Source: Mycteria americana (taxonomy: Eukaryota > Chordata > Aves > Ciconiiformes > Ciconiidae). Taken from it: a stretch of DNA of 64,000 nt. The DNA is taken from positions 8,161,501 through 8,225,500 of the forward strand of contig NC_134368.1 of assembly GCF_035582795.1 (NCBI RefSeq). Reading direction: 5' to 3'. Under the pieces are notes generated by a model. That model worked only from the letters and a program-made list of their open reading frames with translations, had not been told where the DNA came from and did not search any database. Position numbers and translations under genes: made by a program. Within the stretch, counting starts at the first letter, position 1, and the number at the start of each line of letters is the position of its first letter. Of the stretch, positions 51,701-60,149 are shown piece after piece.

Positions 51701-54700
51701 AAAACCCACATCTACATGTAAACTGCAAACTGGAAGGTTCTCTTTCATATATAGTGATTGTATAATAGAAGGTAGGTTTATGACTAGCCCAAAGTTGAAT
51801 AAAAAATCAAAAACAATCCCAACATATTTAGATTATAAAATAAGATTTTCCTAGAAAAAAAGGCATCCTTCATGTAAGGAACCACCTTTCAAAATCCAAT
51901 GAAAAAGAACTAAAACTGTTGCAGGCAAAATGTAAATTAATCCCAGAAGTACTAAAGAATCTCAAAAAGAATAAAAAATTGAAAAATTAAAGAAAGGTGA
52001 ATTATTGAAACAAATAAGAAGTAGGCCACCTGTGAATGAAGCAACAGTTTTCTAGGCTACTAAGAAAATAGAAAGTGCTATCACTTAAATTAAAAATATT
52101 GCATTGAAATAAAAAAGAATTACTCTCTGCTCCATTTGGAAATGCACAAACATATAGAGAGACAATATTTTTACCTACTCCAAAAATAGTATGACACTAG
52201 TATAAAGTCAAATATCCAAGACTACATAACAGCTGCATTTGCCAAACCTATTGTAGGCGTGTGCTTATATTATATATTTTTAATAATAAGAGGGAATTGC
52301 GTCTCATATGTATGAAAAATAATTATGTGAGGAGCTAAATTCATAACCTGGATTTACAACAGATTTATATCTTTTGTTCCCCATATTCTGACATGAGCTC
52401 CTTCAATGTCCTGTATAGCAATTCATCTGAGCAAAGGTGGTATGCACTGTTTGGTTACTGTAGAACTGTGCATGTGGCTGCCAAATGCGCTTCTGATTAT
52501 TGATGAGCTGTACTTGCACTTCTCTCACCAGGGCAACTAGACTGCTTTTCCTTGCTTTCCCCAGCTACTAATTTTTATAGAACTCACAGGAGGAAATTAA
52601 TTGCATTTGAAACTTCCTCTGCTCTTTTGAATTTGGTTGACATTAGCCAAAGCATTCAAAAATTTCCGCAGAGTGAATTGGCAGACAGAGAAAGAGAAAA
52701 GCAGATAGACAGCACACTCTAACCTATCTATGGTATTTAGTAAAGAAAATACAAACAAGATAATAAAATTTCATCTAGAAAAATTAATGTATTCATAAAA
52801 ATACATTTGGGATCTTTAAAGTGTATTCATAGGAGGCAAGCTCTAGAAACCTAGAGTCCTAACAAAGCAATGGCCATGGTTCAAGAACCTATTAGATCTG
52901 AGTAAAATGAAAACCAACCAGCTTCATTGCTTATTTAAAAACTCTTTGAAATAAAGATTTGTAGAACACTTTATATTTTATCTGTTGCATGGAGGAGTCA
53001 CAGATGTTAACATGATATTCTGAAATAATGAACAGCAAGATTCTGATTTATCATAGCATTTAACCATCCTCTGGGAAAAAGCAAGCGGGGATCGTGAGAC
53101 ATAGAAGGAAGATATAAAGGTGACAAGCATGCATTACTGTAAAGATGAGAATATTTAATGTGTAGATGTTGATTGCCCCGATATACAATTTAATGAGGAG
53201 TTTTAACACATTTATAGGACCTCCTACTCATTGGGAATTCTTCCATAGCATCAAGCTCATAGAGGTTACCAGGTATATTTCCACTCAGGTTCGTGAATTA
53301 TAGAGCCATGACTTTTTTATATGCATCTTTAATTATCATTCCAATCATTTTATCTGTTCTTAATCAAGGCTAAGCAATCATCATTAATGTCTTTTTTAAA
53401 GAATATGGTAATTTGCTTCCTTTCAGTCCTCCAGAGCAGTGGCAGGTTCTAATGAAACATATTTTTGTTAGTATCCCAATCATTGCATCTTTAAATTCCT
53501 TCAGTATTTTTGAAGAAAATTATCCAGTTCTGTTGAAATGCTGCAATTTAAGACTGATCTAACTTCAAAATTAGCTTTGTTTTGAGCAAGGTGTTGGACA
53601 AGATGACCTCCAGAGGTCCCTGACAATCTAAATTATTCTGTGACTGAAATTAATAACAAAACTTGCAGCCAGGGTAGGCTGATATTGAAAGCTTATTAAA
53701 ATACCTCCTTTAGAAGTTTTATGAGGGGCTTTTTGGGTTTTTTTTTTATTTGATTACTGCGTGCATTGTTCCTTTGTATTATGTTTGCATTCTGTTGTTT
53801 TGCTGCAATTTTTTATTTTTGGTAGCATTATCTTCTTCACCCTGTTTCAGTTCTGCAAGATTTTGTGTTTACAAATATGAAATATAATGTAACGTTTTTT
53901 TACTTTTTTATATAAAGTATGTAGAGGTAGAGATTTCTGTATTTAGATATACATCAGCTCAGTTTTAAACATATCTAGAGAAAACATGCCCTCCTTCAAG
54001 GTCACCTCTTTAGGGTTAGTCTCAAAATGTCTTCTACTTCATATACATGATTGCCTTATAGCCTTGTAGGACCTTAGGGGTTAGCTGTGTTGAATGCTCT
54101 TAGTATTTTAATTCTATCATTGTAAGGTATCATTGTCTCTTAGGTAGGCATCGGTCTAGGAAAACATAAATGTTTTCACAACCCATTTATGAAATCAGCT
54201 AAGGAGAAGATGGTTCCTGGGAGAAATGGGAAAATTAAATCTTTCTAATGATTTCTCAAGAAAGGGAATTAAAAGCTATTCGTTCTCTAGTGAATAACAA
54301 GAATTCCCAACAATACTTCAGATCCTCTCTTAATCACATGGCCATGAGGAAAATAGTTAAGCTTAAGAGAAAAAGGGGAAATAAACCAAATACACTTGAA
54401 AACATTCATGCACTGCCATGCAGATTTTTGATTCAGTCCATTACATGAAATAATTCATTACAGTCCACTTTATCTGATGTACAAATGCCAAAGTAAATAA
54501 ACATTCTTCCACATTTTGCAAGTAGCCACTGATGTTACACAGTAGCCAGTCACATTTCTTGAAAAGGTTGGAGTGATTTACAGTCCAGCAGAAACTGAAA
54601 ACCGAAAGAGTCTCCGTAGGCTTGTATTTGAAGAAATCCATAAAACTAAAAGTGGTACAGTGCATAAGTATCTAAGTCTACCAGCCGATCATCAGTAAAT

Positions 54701-56599
54701 ATTCATGTCACAGTTGGCAAACAAAAGGGAAGTATTTTGTAATGTAAATAATTTAGTTGTTAAGTAAACTACAGATTAATGTAATACGACAATACTAAAG
54801 CTTCATTTACCTGTTTTGAAAGGAATAATGTACGACAAGGAGTTCTACAGATCAAACATTCATCTTTTTTGCCTGTAAGGTAAAGACACATTTAAAATAT
54901 ACATCAAACTCAATACATATTGAATACATTTTTAATAGAATTTGATGCCTAAACCTTTGGAGCTTGTGGAAGGAATCTGAAGATTATACAAGAAATGCAA
55001 ATAAACGTGAATAAAGAATTTGATTCTATAACCATTACACATAGTTGCACAGGGAAAATGTGTGTGAATGTCATCAGGTCTTACTCTTGCAAATAAGCAT
55101 TCATGTAAATGATTTTATGAATATCATTAGTGTCACTGAATGCAGGTGACTTTTAGTTTCTTTGATTTAAATAGGACTACTTGCCTGGGTTTAATTAAAT
55201 GTATGCTTAAGTGCACTAACGAGTAGAGTCAACCAGGTATACGAGATTTTAGATTGGGGTCCAGTCTGGCTCTCTTAATAAAATACATGAAACTTTAACT
55301 TCAAAGAATTAATAATTTTACCTTGTGAATTTTTCCAGTGAAAAATTCATCACATCACTTTTTAAAACTATCATTTTTTAAAATGTCTCTTTGATTATTT
55401 GCAAACATATTAGCAAATATTTCCAGTAAATGCATATGACTACAATCTGTATAATTGATAATTCTACTACCTGCTTCCTTTCTAAGGATTCTAAGGATCA
55501 ATGTTTATAAACATCTTTAAAGAGTAAATACATTTTAAACCTGATACTATCATTATTATTGAATTCACAGCAAAAAAATATATAAAGTCTCAAATTTTCT
55601 TCTGCCAAACAATATTAACAGCAGAAACGAAAACTGTTGTTCAGGTTCTAGGAGCCTGCAAGTTGTATTTAGAGGCTGCATTTTTTGATCCTCTCGCCTC
55701 AACAGCAACCCTGTGAAAACTTCAGTCAAAAGTTTTTAATGCTGAAATACAGATTGATAATTTATTCTGTGTGCCCTTACAAAAACCAGGTCATTCAGCA
55801 TGACCTCAAAGAGAAAAACATTGATATTTGTCTGCTGTTTTTTTCTTTTGGAAAGCAACTTCCTTATTCCACTATCTTTTCCACAGATCTTCATCTAAGC
55901 ACATCACAGGAGTCCCAGAATATGACCCAGGAATTGCATATAACACACAAGAGCTTCAAAACGTCACCTCCAATCCTCCTAATGCTGCTGAAAATTTTCT
56001 AGTGTTTCAGTGACAATACTGAGATTTAAAATGTCTTAAGACTATTAGCAAAACCTGCCCTAAACAAATCCTATGTTTTGCAAATTGCTCTTTCACTAAT
56101 GAAAATCATACCCTTTCCAAAATTAGACAGAACAGAATGCCATCTTATTTTTTTTACAATGCAATCATGGATCATAAGCTTCCAGACTCAACTTTTATTA
56201 AAGCCTCCAGTTTTCAGTGTCTAAGGCTTGTTCTCAAAGCCACATTGCTCCAGCCAGATTCATCTGGCAGCAGTCACAGATGGTTTTTTACTATTTAAAG
56301 AAAATCAATAGCAAGAATTGAAAAGGTTTATCAATAACATCCAATTGACAGGAAGAAATGCTCAGGCCTTTCTTTTTTCCACAGTGAGTCAGAAACGCTA
56401 ACAGTTAAGGTAAATGTGTGCACGCTGGCACTGCCTGACCCACTGAAGCAGAGGGCTGAGCTTCCCCGTGCCTGCCGCAGCCATTACCTTTCTGGAGGCA
56501 GATCTCACAGATAACATGGCCACAGCTGGTGAGGCTGAACCGTGGGGTGGGCTTGCGGGGCTCACAGAAGCAGGCATTGCAAAAGACGGGGACGGCCAT
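36530..56599 (-). CDS. RNF212: RNF212, RING-type meiotic crossover regulator, complete split CDS (11 exons, 298 aa)
   Basis: Coding exons, in transcript order, are 56599-56488, 54872-54811, 50751-50677, 47847-47791, 44810-44752, 42558-42494, 42408-42339, 41515-41470, 39495-39432, 37607-37535 and 36743-36530. They total 897 nt including a TAA stop, and every phase joins. Residues 1-50 form a C3HC4 RING with Cys7, Cys10, Cys26, His28, Cys31, Cys34, Cys43 and Cys46. Residues about 59-122 are charged and helical, and look like a coiled coil. Residues 144-290 are rich in Ser, Thr and Pro. Recognisable family segments are VFCNACF, SLTSCGHV, ISEFQEKHRK, ESMEIDPVPSP, PPQDGRMGSVSYR and SVTRHPITISGLLQRQHL. 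The human protein is about 297 residues, so the length fits. RNF212 is a Zip3-family SUMO/ubiquitin-ligase-like protein that acts in meiotic nuclei at synaptonemal-complex recombination sites. RNF212B is less likely, because the RING and tail match RNF212. Exons 6-7 are the least certain part. Confidence 0.93.
36744..37534 (-). other. RNF212 intron 10
   Basis: 791 bp, AT-rich, no repeat recognised. Boundaries are gtaatt...ttaacag. Confidence 0.85.
37535..37607 (-). CDS. RNF212: RNF212 exon 10: serine-rich tail
   Basis: The exon is 73 nt, phase 1 to 2, with acceptor tacatacag and donor ACAAG|gtaatt. It encodes GSVSYRSSQSSGIMSSQNSR followed by AGSTR, the serine-rich tail. Confidence 0.92.
37608..39431 (-). 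other. RNF212 intron 9
   Basis: 1,824 bp, AT-rich. Contains a poly-A run at about 38,908-38,921. Boundaries are gtgagt...tacatacag. Confidence 0.85.
39432..39495 (-). CDS. RNF212: RNF212 exon 9: GPVRLSLITPPQDGRM motif
   Basis: The exon is 64 nt, phase 0 to 1, with acceptor catttag and a consensus donor TATGG|gtgagt. It encodes PETPTGPVRLSLITPPQDGR followed by M. The ITPPQDGRMG stretch is strongly conserved in RNF212. Confidence 0.94.
39776..40296 (+). mobile_element. Solo LTR of an avian ERVL-type endogenous retrovirus (521 bp), in RNF212 intron 8
   Basis: The element runs from TGTCCTGG to CCATGACA, giving TG...CA ends. It is flanked by a perfect 5-bp target duplication GAAAC (39771-39775 and 40297-40301). 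A 5-bp duplication suits class III/ERVL elements. It contains ATTAAA at 40166-40171 on its own sense strand after a T-rich stretch. No internal gag-pol sequence is present, so it is a recombined solo LTR. It lies antisense to RNF212. The open frames across it are LTR sequence, not genes. The subfamily name is not assigned. Confidence 0.88.
40657..40699. repeat. A/T-rich imperfect inverted repeat in RNF212 intron 8
   Basis: CTTAAGAA (40667-40674) and TTCTTAAG (40681-40688) pair perfectly over a 6-base loop. The pairing extends outward with two mismatches to about 19 bp per arm. Confidence 0.75.
41407..41457. repeat. TA/CATA-rich imperfect repeat in RNF212 intron 8
   Basis: A purine-pyrimidine alternating stretch (ATGTATATATACATATGTAT and similar) begins 13 bp downstream of exon 8 in transcript direction. 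Confidence 0.7.
41470..41515 (-). CDS. RNF212: RNF212 exon 8: conserved SMEID..PSP motif
   Basis: The exon is 46 nt, phase 2 to 0, with acceptor tttgttgtaag and a consensus donor GGAAA|gtaagt. It encodes TESMEIDPVPSPMRK, closely matching the ESMEVD.SPSPIRK motif of mammalian RNF212. Confidence 0.93.
41516..42338 (-). other. RNF212 intron 7
   Basis: 823 bp, nothing recognised inside. Boundaries are gtaggt...gttgtaag. Confidence 0.8.
42339..42408 (-). CDS. RNF212: RNF212 exon 7 (divergent)
   Basis: The exon is 70 nt, phase 1 to 2, with acceptor atgactttag and donor GAAAT|gtaggt. It encodes IPSRKQNGYSSCSLHPSHPS followed by TSEI. The more obvious acceptor 17 nt inside (ggaaacag) was rejected because it puts a TAG in frame after exon 6. 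Only 85 bp separate this exon from exon 6. Confidence 0.75.
42409..42493 (-). other. RNF212 intron 6, very short
   Basis: 85 bp, from gtaaga to gactttag. It is shorter than every other intron of the gene by almost tenfold, but above the usual minimum for vertebrate splicing. Confidence 0.72.
42494..42558 (-). CDS. RNF212: RNF212 exon 6 (divergent)
   Basis: The exon is 65 nt, phase 2 to 1. It has an excellent pyrimidine tract and acceptor (tctgtttccccttttag-like, ending at 42559) and donor TTTCCA|gtaaga. It encodes C, then MKPPEQTTQLPFSSTSRNPL and S. The start (M-K/R-x-x-E/Q-Q-T) resembles the equivalent human segment, but the rest is divergent. It was chosen because joining exon 5 directly to exon 7 runs into a stop, whereas including this exon keeps the frame open. 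Confidence 0.75.
43955..43986. repeat. Perfect 16-bp tandem duplication in RNF212 intron 5
   Basis: TCTGAAGATAGAAAGT occurs twice head to tail with no difference, suggesting a recent slippage or duplication event. Confidence 0.95.
44691..44738. repeat. 26-bp-period direct repeat next to RNF212 exon 5
   Basis: TTTGTCATTTACTTCTGCTG at 44691 recurs at 44717 with one change. It lies just inside intron 5, 14 bp past the exon 5 donor. Confidence 0.85.
44752..44810 (-). CDS. RNF212: RNF212 exon 5: coiled-coil segment
   Basis: The exon is 59 nt, phase 0 to 2, with acceptor tctcacag and donor CAATG|gtaaga. It encodes MVKLEESLKKVTQQMHQIQ plus two bases of Cys122. It matches the LEESL..QI..LQ helix of the mammalian protein. 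Confidence 0.92.
44811..47790 (-). other. RNF212 intron 4
   Basis: 2,980 bp. AT-rich except for a GC-richer island at about 45,930-46,640 that holds an unexplained 182-codon plus-strand open frame. Confidence 0.8.
47752..47774. repeat. A-rich (AAAG)n tract in RNF212 intron 4
   Basis: A poly-A run passes into GAAA repeats about 17 bp from the exon 4 donor (lower-coordinate side). Confidence 0.8.
47791..47847 (-). CDS. RNF212: RNF212 exon 4: coiled-coil segment
   Basis: The exon is 57 nt, phase 0 to 0, with acceptor atttttag and donor CAAAAG|gtaact. It encodes ISEFQEKHRKHLLAYHRQK. The ISEFQEKHRK core is typical of the family. Confidence 0.95.
47848..50676 (-). other. RNF212 intron 3
   Basis: 2,829 bp. 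No known repeat. A short A-then-GA tract lies near 50,277-50,299. Confidence 0.85.
50677..50751 (-). CDS. RNF212: RNF212 exon 3: start of helical region
   Basis: The exon is 75 nt, phase 0 to 0, with acceptor cttggtag and donor ACACAG|gtgaat. It encodes TNPDIQTLFMGIDTLCKKYS followed by KEITQ, a well-conserved RNF212 segment. Confidence 0.95.
50752..54810 (-). other. RNF212 intron 2
   Basis: 4,059 bp, the longest intron. Holds the CR1 remnant at 53.6 kb and a slightly GC-richer patch at about 51.03-51.24 kb. Confidence 0.85.
53585..53647 (+). mobile_element. Short CR1 3' remnant in RNF212 intron 2
   Basis: GTTGGACAAGATGACCTCCA, GAGGTCCCTGACAATCTAAA and TTATTCTGTGA make a CR1 3' UTR end. It is short and diverged. 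Confidence 0.75.
54811..54872 (-). CDS. RNF212: RNF212 exon 2: last RING cysteine pair
   Basis: The acceptor is cttacag and the donor is AAACAG|gtaaat. The exon is 62 nt, entering in phase 1 and leaving in phase 0. It encodes GKKDECLICRTPCRTLFLSK plus Q. Cys43 and Cys46 complete the RING. Confidence 0.95.
54873..56487 (-). other. RNF212 intron 1
   Basis: 1,615 bp, gtaatg...cttacag. The CpG-rich block extends a short way into its 5' end. Confidence 0.85.
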
Positions 56600-56990
56600 G
56601 GGGCGTAGGGGCAGGAGGGCCTGACAGGGAGCAGGCAGCTGAGGCAGAGGCCGATCCTCCTTGCCGCCCCTGGGGTGAGGTCTACAGCCTTCCCTCCGCC
56701 ATGTTCCTGCGGTCTGAGGCACAGCCGGGCCCTGAGGTGAGGGGTGGCAGCGCCCCTCCCCCCCGGGGGGCCGAGGGCAGCAGTTTGACCCTCACACCCC
56801 AAAGGAAGGGGTTTTCTCGCCTCTCACTGCCAAACTGGAGAGGGTGCCCCGGCAGGGGGTCTTCTCTGAGAGATTTCCCCCTCCCTTCGCCACACGTGGG
56901 CAATTGAACTGGACCAGCCATCAGAGCTCCAGGTAGGTGCTTCACCATGAGCCCTGTCCTCCTCACAGAGGTGGCCATGTAGCGGGGGCT
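56400..56990. promoter_or_regulatory. CpG-rich block over RNF212 exon 1 and upstream (probable promoter)
   Basis: This is a GC-rich stretch with frequent CpG, including a C8G6 run around 56,758-56,771. It stands out sharply from the AT-rich DNA on both sides. It covers the first coding exon and about 390 bp upstream, the expected place for an RNF212 promoter. I see no convincing TATA box. Which transcription start is used cannot be told from sequence. Confidence 0.7.
56488..56599 (-). CDS. RNF212: RNF212 exon 1: start codon and first three RING zinc-ligand pairs
   Basis: The exon encodes residues 1-37 plus the first base of Gly38 and carries Cys7, Cys10, Cys26, His28, Cys31 and Cys34. The ATG at 56599-56597 has a G at +4 and gives MAVPVFCNACF, which lines up with the family N-terminus. 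An in-frame ATG 41 codons upstream (56722) is possible but would add a family-atypical Pro/Arg-rich leader. The donor is AAAG|gtaatg and ends in phase 1. Confidence 0.93.
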
Positions 56991-59028
56991 GCCACTGGGA
57001 CAGCAGCTGTGTGGAAAATGGTAGTGGCTTTTCACTCTTTTAAATGCAGGAAACTGGGAAGGTTATTAATTTACTGTCACAGGTCTGTTGTTGCTTCTTT
57101 TGGTGGGGAAAAAAGTGTAAAACAAGGAGGTTTGATTTTCATTTTTTAGATTAAAAAAACCCCAGGGCTTGCTAATTTCCCATGATGAAAATTTTAGGGG
57201 AAAATTTCCTTACAGCCCTACTTGCAGTGCAGGCTGTAGCTCTGAGTACAACAGAGCCACTGACTGCATAGGAGGAACCTCTGGCTTTTAACTTAATAAA
57301 GACTACTGCCCCCAAAGTGCTTCCCAAAAGAGCTATGATTCAGTTTCTGCTTTATAGAGTTCATTAAAAATCTTGAAGGAGACTGAAAACATTTCATCAA
57401 AGCAAAGTTATTTAATTATTATTATTATTATTATAGATAAAGAATGAAGCGCTCTCAAGCTGTAGTCAAGGCTCCAAGTCTCAGTGCTGGTTTGAGTATA
57501 GATCTAATTAATACAGAGGAATATAATCAGTTCCTTTATAAATTCTGACATGGTGCCTGTCCTTTTGGTTTAAAAGCTTAAGTGTATTGTAAGTGAGATG
57601 AGTTAAGTTTGTCATTGGGATGTAGTTAGGAGCTTTACACTAAATATCAGCTAAAGTCTGAGCCACAACCTTGTAGCAACACTTTATTAAACTTTCTTCT
57701 TCGACTTCATATACCATATGGTTGTAACACATCTTTCCTTCTTTCCCACAACCAAAGATATTATTACAAGACACGTTGTGAGTGCTCTATAAAAGTGAAT
57801 TTAATAACACTTATTTACTGGGCATTTAAAGTGACAACTCTAAAGTCTCAGAATTTTAAAATATAGGACACACCTCAGTGAGTAGCTTTATGAGATTTTA
57901 TTTTGATTTATTTGGTCCGTAGAGCATTGCTTTTTGTCTCTACTTTGTATCAACTTTATGGATTCTCACATACTCACAGCTGTATTTTCATTCCCATACT
58001 TTAAACACAAGTGAACTTAAAGGGCAATGTCATTTCCTTGCTAATGAAAACAAAAGGTGAGAAGACAGAAAAAAAAAAGAAAGCAGCACCTTTAAAACAA
58101 TAATTGGTCTACAGATATTTCAGCTGTCACTACCTTTTAGACTAGCAAAGGGTTTAGAAAGACAAGTAGGAAGCCAAACCATAATATTCTGCTATCACAG
58201 TGCTCTCTAGAAACTTTTTCAATTTTCATGTTTTTACATGTTAACCAAGTGCTGAGATGGGTCATGTTATAACCACCTCCAACTCGTTCTTACACTACTG
58301 CTGCTTTGTCGAGCTAATTATCTGAATTTTTAACCACAGCTTTTGATTTGTAATTGCATGATACTGTAGCTACTCTCCTAGTTGTACATAAACTAGCTAA
58401 ATTAAGGCATAAAGATATATTCAGCCAAGCAGCAATAAGTGAAATGGAAATACACGATTAAGTGAAAAACTTGTAAGTTCCTTAGACAGTCATGTTACAG
58501 TTGCTGAATAATTAAAATAAAATAATTCTCCAACACAGAAACAGACTGAAGAATTTAGTGTAGAACTTAAAATAAATTATATAGGCACAAATTCAGTTTT
58601 TACCAAGAAACCTGTAATTTGGTTTACGTTGGCATACTTCATAAAGACTATAAGTTACATAAACAGCTGTGGGAGAGGTCTGATCTCAACTCTATAGCCT
58701 AATGTTTAGAGCTTATCTGGGAGCAAAAAGTAAGTACAATTCCAGATTGTTTGTCTGTGTCTTTCTTTTCCACAGTAACTGCTGCAACCACTGATCATAA
58801 TATTAAGGGTGGGCTCCACTGTCACTTAAAACTTTGAATATTTTAAAAGAAAACAGTCACAATTATATTTGAGGAAAACCTAGGTGTTACACATACATAA
58901 GTTGAGTTCAAGACACTCTCACCAAATTAAGTACCACAGGGGATATGGTTGTTTCTCTGACTATGTGAATCAGTCTGAAATGCTGAACTGCTCATGCTAG
59001 TACAGAATAAGGTTACTAAGCAAGTGGA
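56991..59028. other. Intergenic DNA between RNF212 and TMED11
   Basis: AT-rich with an (ATT)n tract. No exon recognised. Confidence 0.6.
57415..57434. repeat. (ATT)n microsatellite
   Basis: Six or seven ATT units in the region between RNF212 and TMED11. Confidence 0.85.
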
Positions 59029-59646
59029 TGTACTGGTTTGGGCTGGGATACAGTTAAATTTCTTCATAGTAGCTTGTATGGGACTATGTTTTGGATTTGT
59101 GCTGAAAATAGTGTTGATAACATGGACGTTTTAGTTCCTGTTGAGCAATGCTTACACAGTGTCAAGGCTTGTTCTGCTCCTCACACTGCCCCACCAGTGA
59201 GTAAGTTAGAAGTGCACAAAAAGTTGGGCGGGGACACAGCCAGGACAGCTGACCCCAACTGCCCAAAGGTATATTCCATACCATATGATGTCATGCTCAG
59301 CAATAAAACTAGGGGGGATGTTGGCAGGGGGGCCACTGTTTTGGAACTGGCTGGGCATCGGTCAATTAGTGGTGAGCAATTGTTTTCATTTGCATCACTT
59401 GTCTTCCTTGGGTTTTATTTTTCTCTCTCTTTGTTGTTTTTTCATCTTTTCCTTATAATTTTGTTGTTGTTGTTATTATTATTATTGTTATTGTTATTAT
59501 TATTACATTATTAAACTGTTCTTATCTCAACCAATGAGTTTTCTTGCTTACCCTTCCGATTCTCCCCCCCATCCCACCGGGGGAAGGGGGGCAGTGAGTG
59601 AGCAGCTGTGTGGTGCTTAGTTGCCGACCGGGGTTAAACCATGACA
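59029..59646 (+). mobile_element. Solo LTR related to the one at 39.8 kb (618 bp), just past TMED11
   Basis: It starts TGTACTGGTTTGGGCTGGGA and ends AACCATGACA, sharing both termini and long internal stretches with the 521-bp LTR. The flanks are GTGGA and GTAGA, a 5-bp duplication with one mismatch. A T/TTG/TTA microsatellite at about 59,461-59,506 adds length. ATTAAA is at 59510-59515. The apparent 158-codon frame here is LTR, not a gene. It looks more diverged than the other copy. Confidence 0.85.
59414..59419 (-). terminator. Nearest AATAAA downstream of TMED11, inside an LTR
   Basis: Reading down from the TMED11 stop, there is no AATAAA or ATTAAA on the minus strand between 59,999 and the LTR edge. 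The first hexamer is this one, about 580 nt past the stop and within the antisense LTR. Whether it is used is unknown. Confidence 0.25.
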
Positions 59647-59999
59647 GTAGAGAACTTTGAAAAATTAGGAAACTTTTTTTAGATTTCTATTTTAGATGTT
59701 ACAATCCTGAGTTGAACTTAAATGTTGCCTTAGTCATTGAACCCTTCTTCTAGATTTAGCTTTACATCTGCAGAGGAAAAGAAACGGATAAAAGATGGGA
59801 TTCAAGGAGTAAAATGTAAGGGGATGCCAGAGGCTGCGATATAGATGGAGAAACCAGAGTTAGAGTAAAAACCAGAGCAGAAGATGAGAGAAGCTTGAGA
59901 GTTACATATAAACAATTTTCTCTTAGATACAGGGTTTCATTTGATGTTAGGTGTTATATGGTGTGCAATTTTCAAATCTGTGCATTTACTTTATAAGAC
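59647..59999 (-). other. Probable TMED11 3' UTR
   Basis: 353 bp between the TMED11 stop and the LTR edge, without AATAAA or ATTAAA on the minus strand. Confidence 0.5.
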
Positions 60000-60149
60000 T
60001 TAAACAAGCTTCTTAGATATAAAGAAATCTCTGAGAGATTTGATTTGCCAGATTCCAACAGAGATGAGGATTAGTGTTTGGACAATAGCCCACCACAAAA
60101 TATTGCTGTTGGTTTCCTCACTTGTCTTCCGAAATTTTTCTTCACGCTC
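60000..60149 (-). CDS. TMED11: TMED11 last exon: transmembrane helix and KKLV tail
   Basis: The exon is 150 nt including the TAA, with acceptor ttcag. It encodes [20 protein letters not shown], the rest of the transmembrane helix and the tail [12 protein letters not shown]. The reading frame is intact to the normal family C-terminus. Confidence 0.95.
   Translation of the reverse strand, partial: EREEKFRKTSEETNSNILWWAIVQTLILISVGIWQIKSLRDFFISKKLV

Noticed and set aside
56542-56907. 121-codon plus-strand frame over the CpG block
   Set aside because: It is antisense to RNF212 exon 1. Its openness is explained by high GC.
59038-59514. 158-codon plus-strand open frame
   Set aside because: It lies wholly inside the solo LTR and ends in a Leu run produced by a microsatellite.
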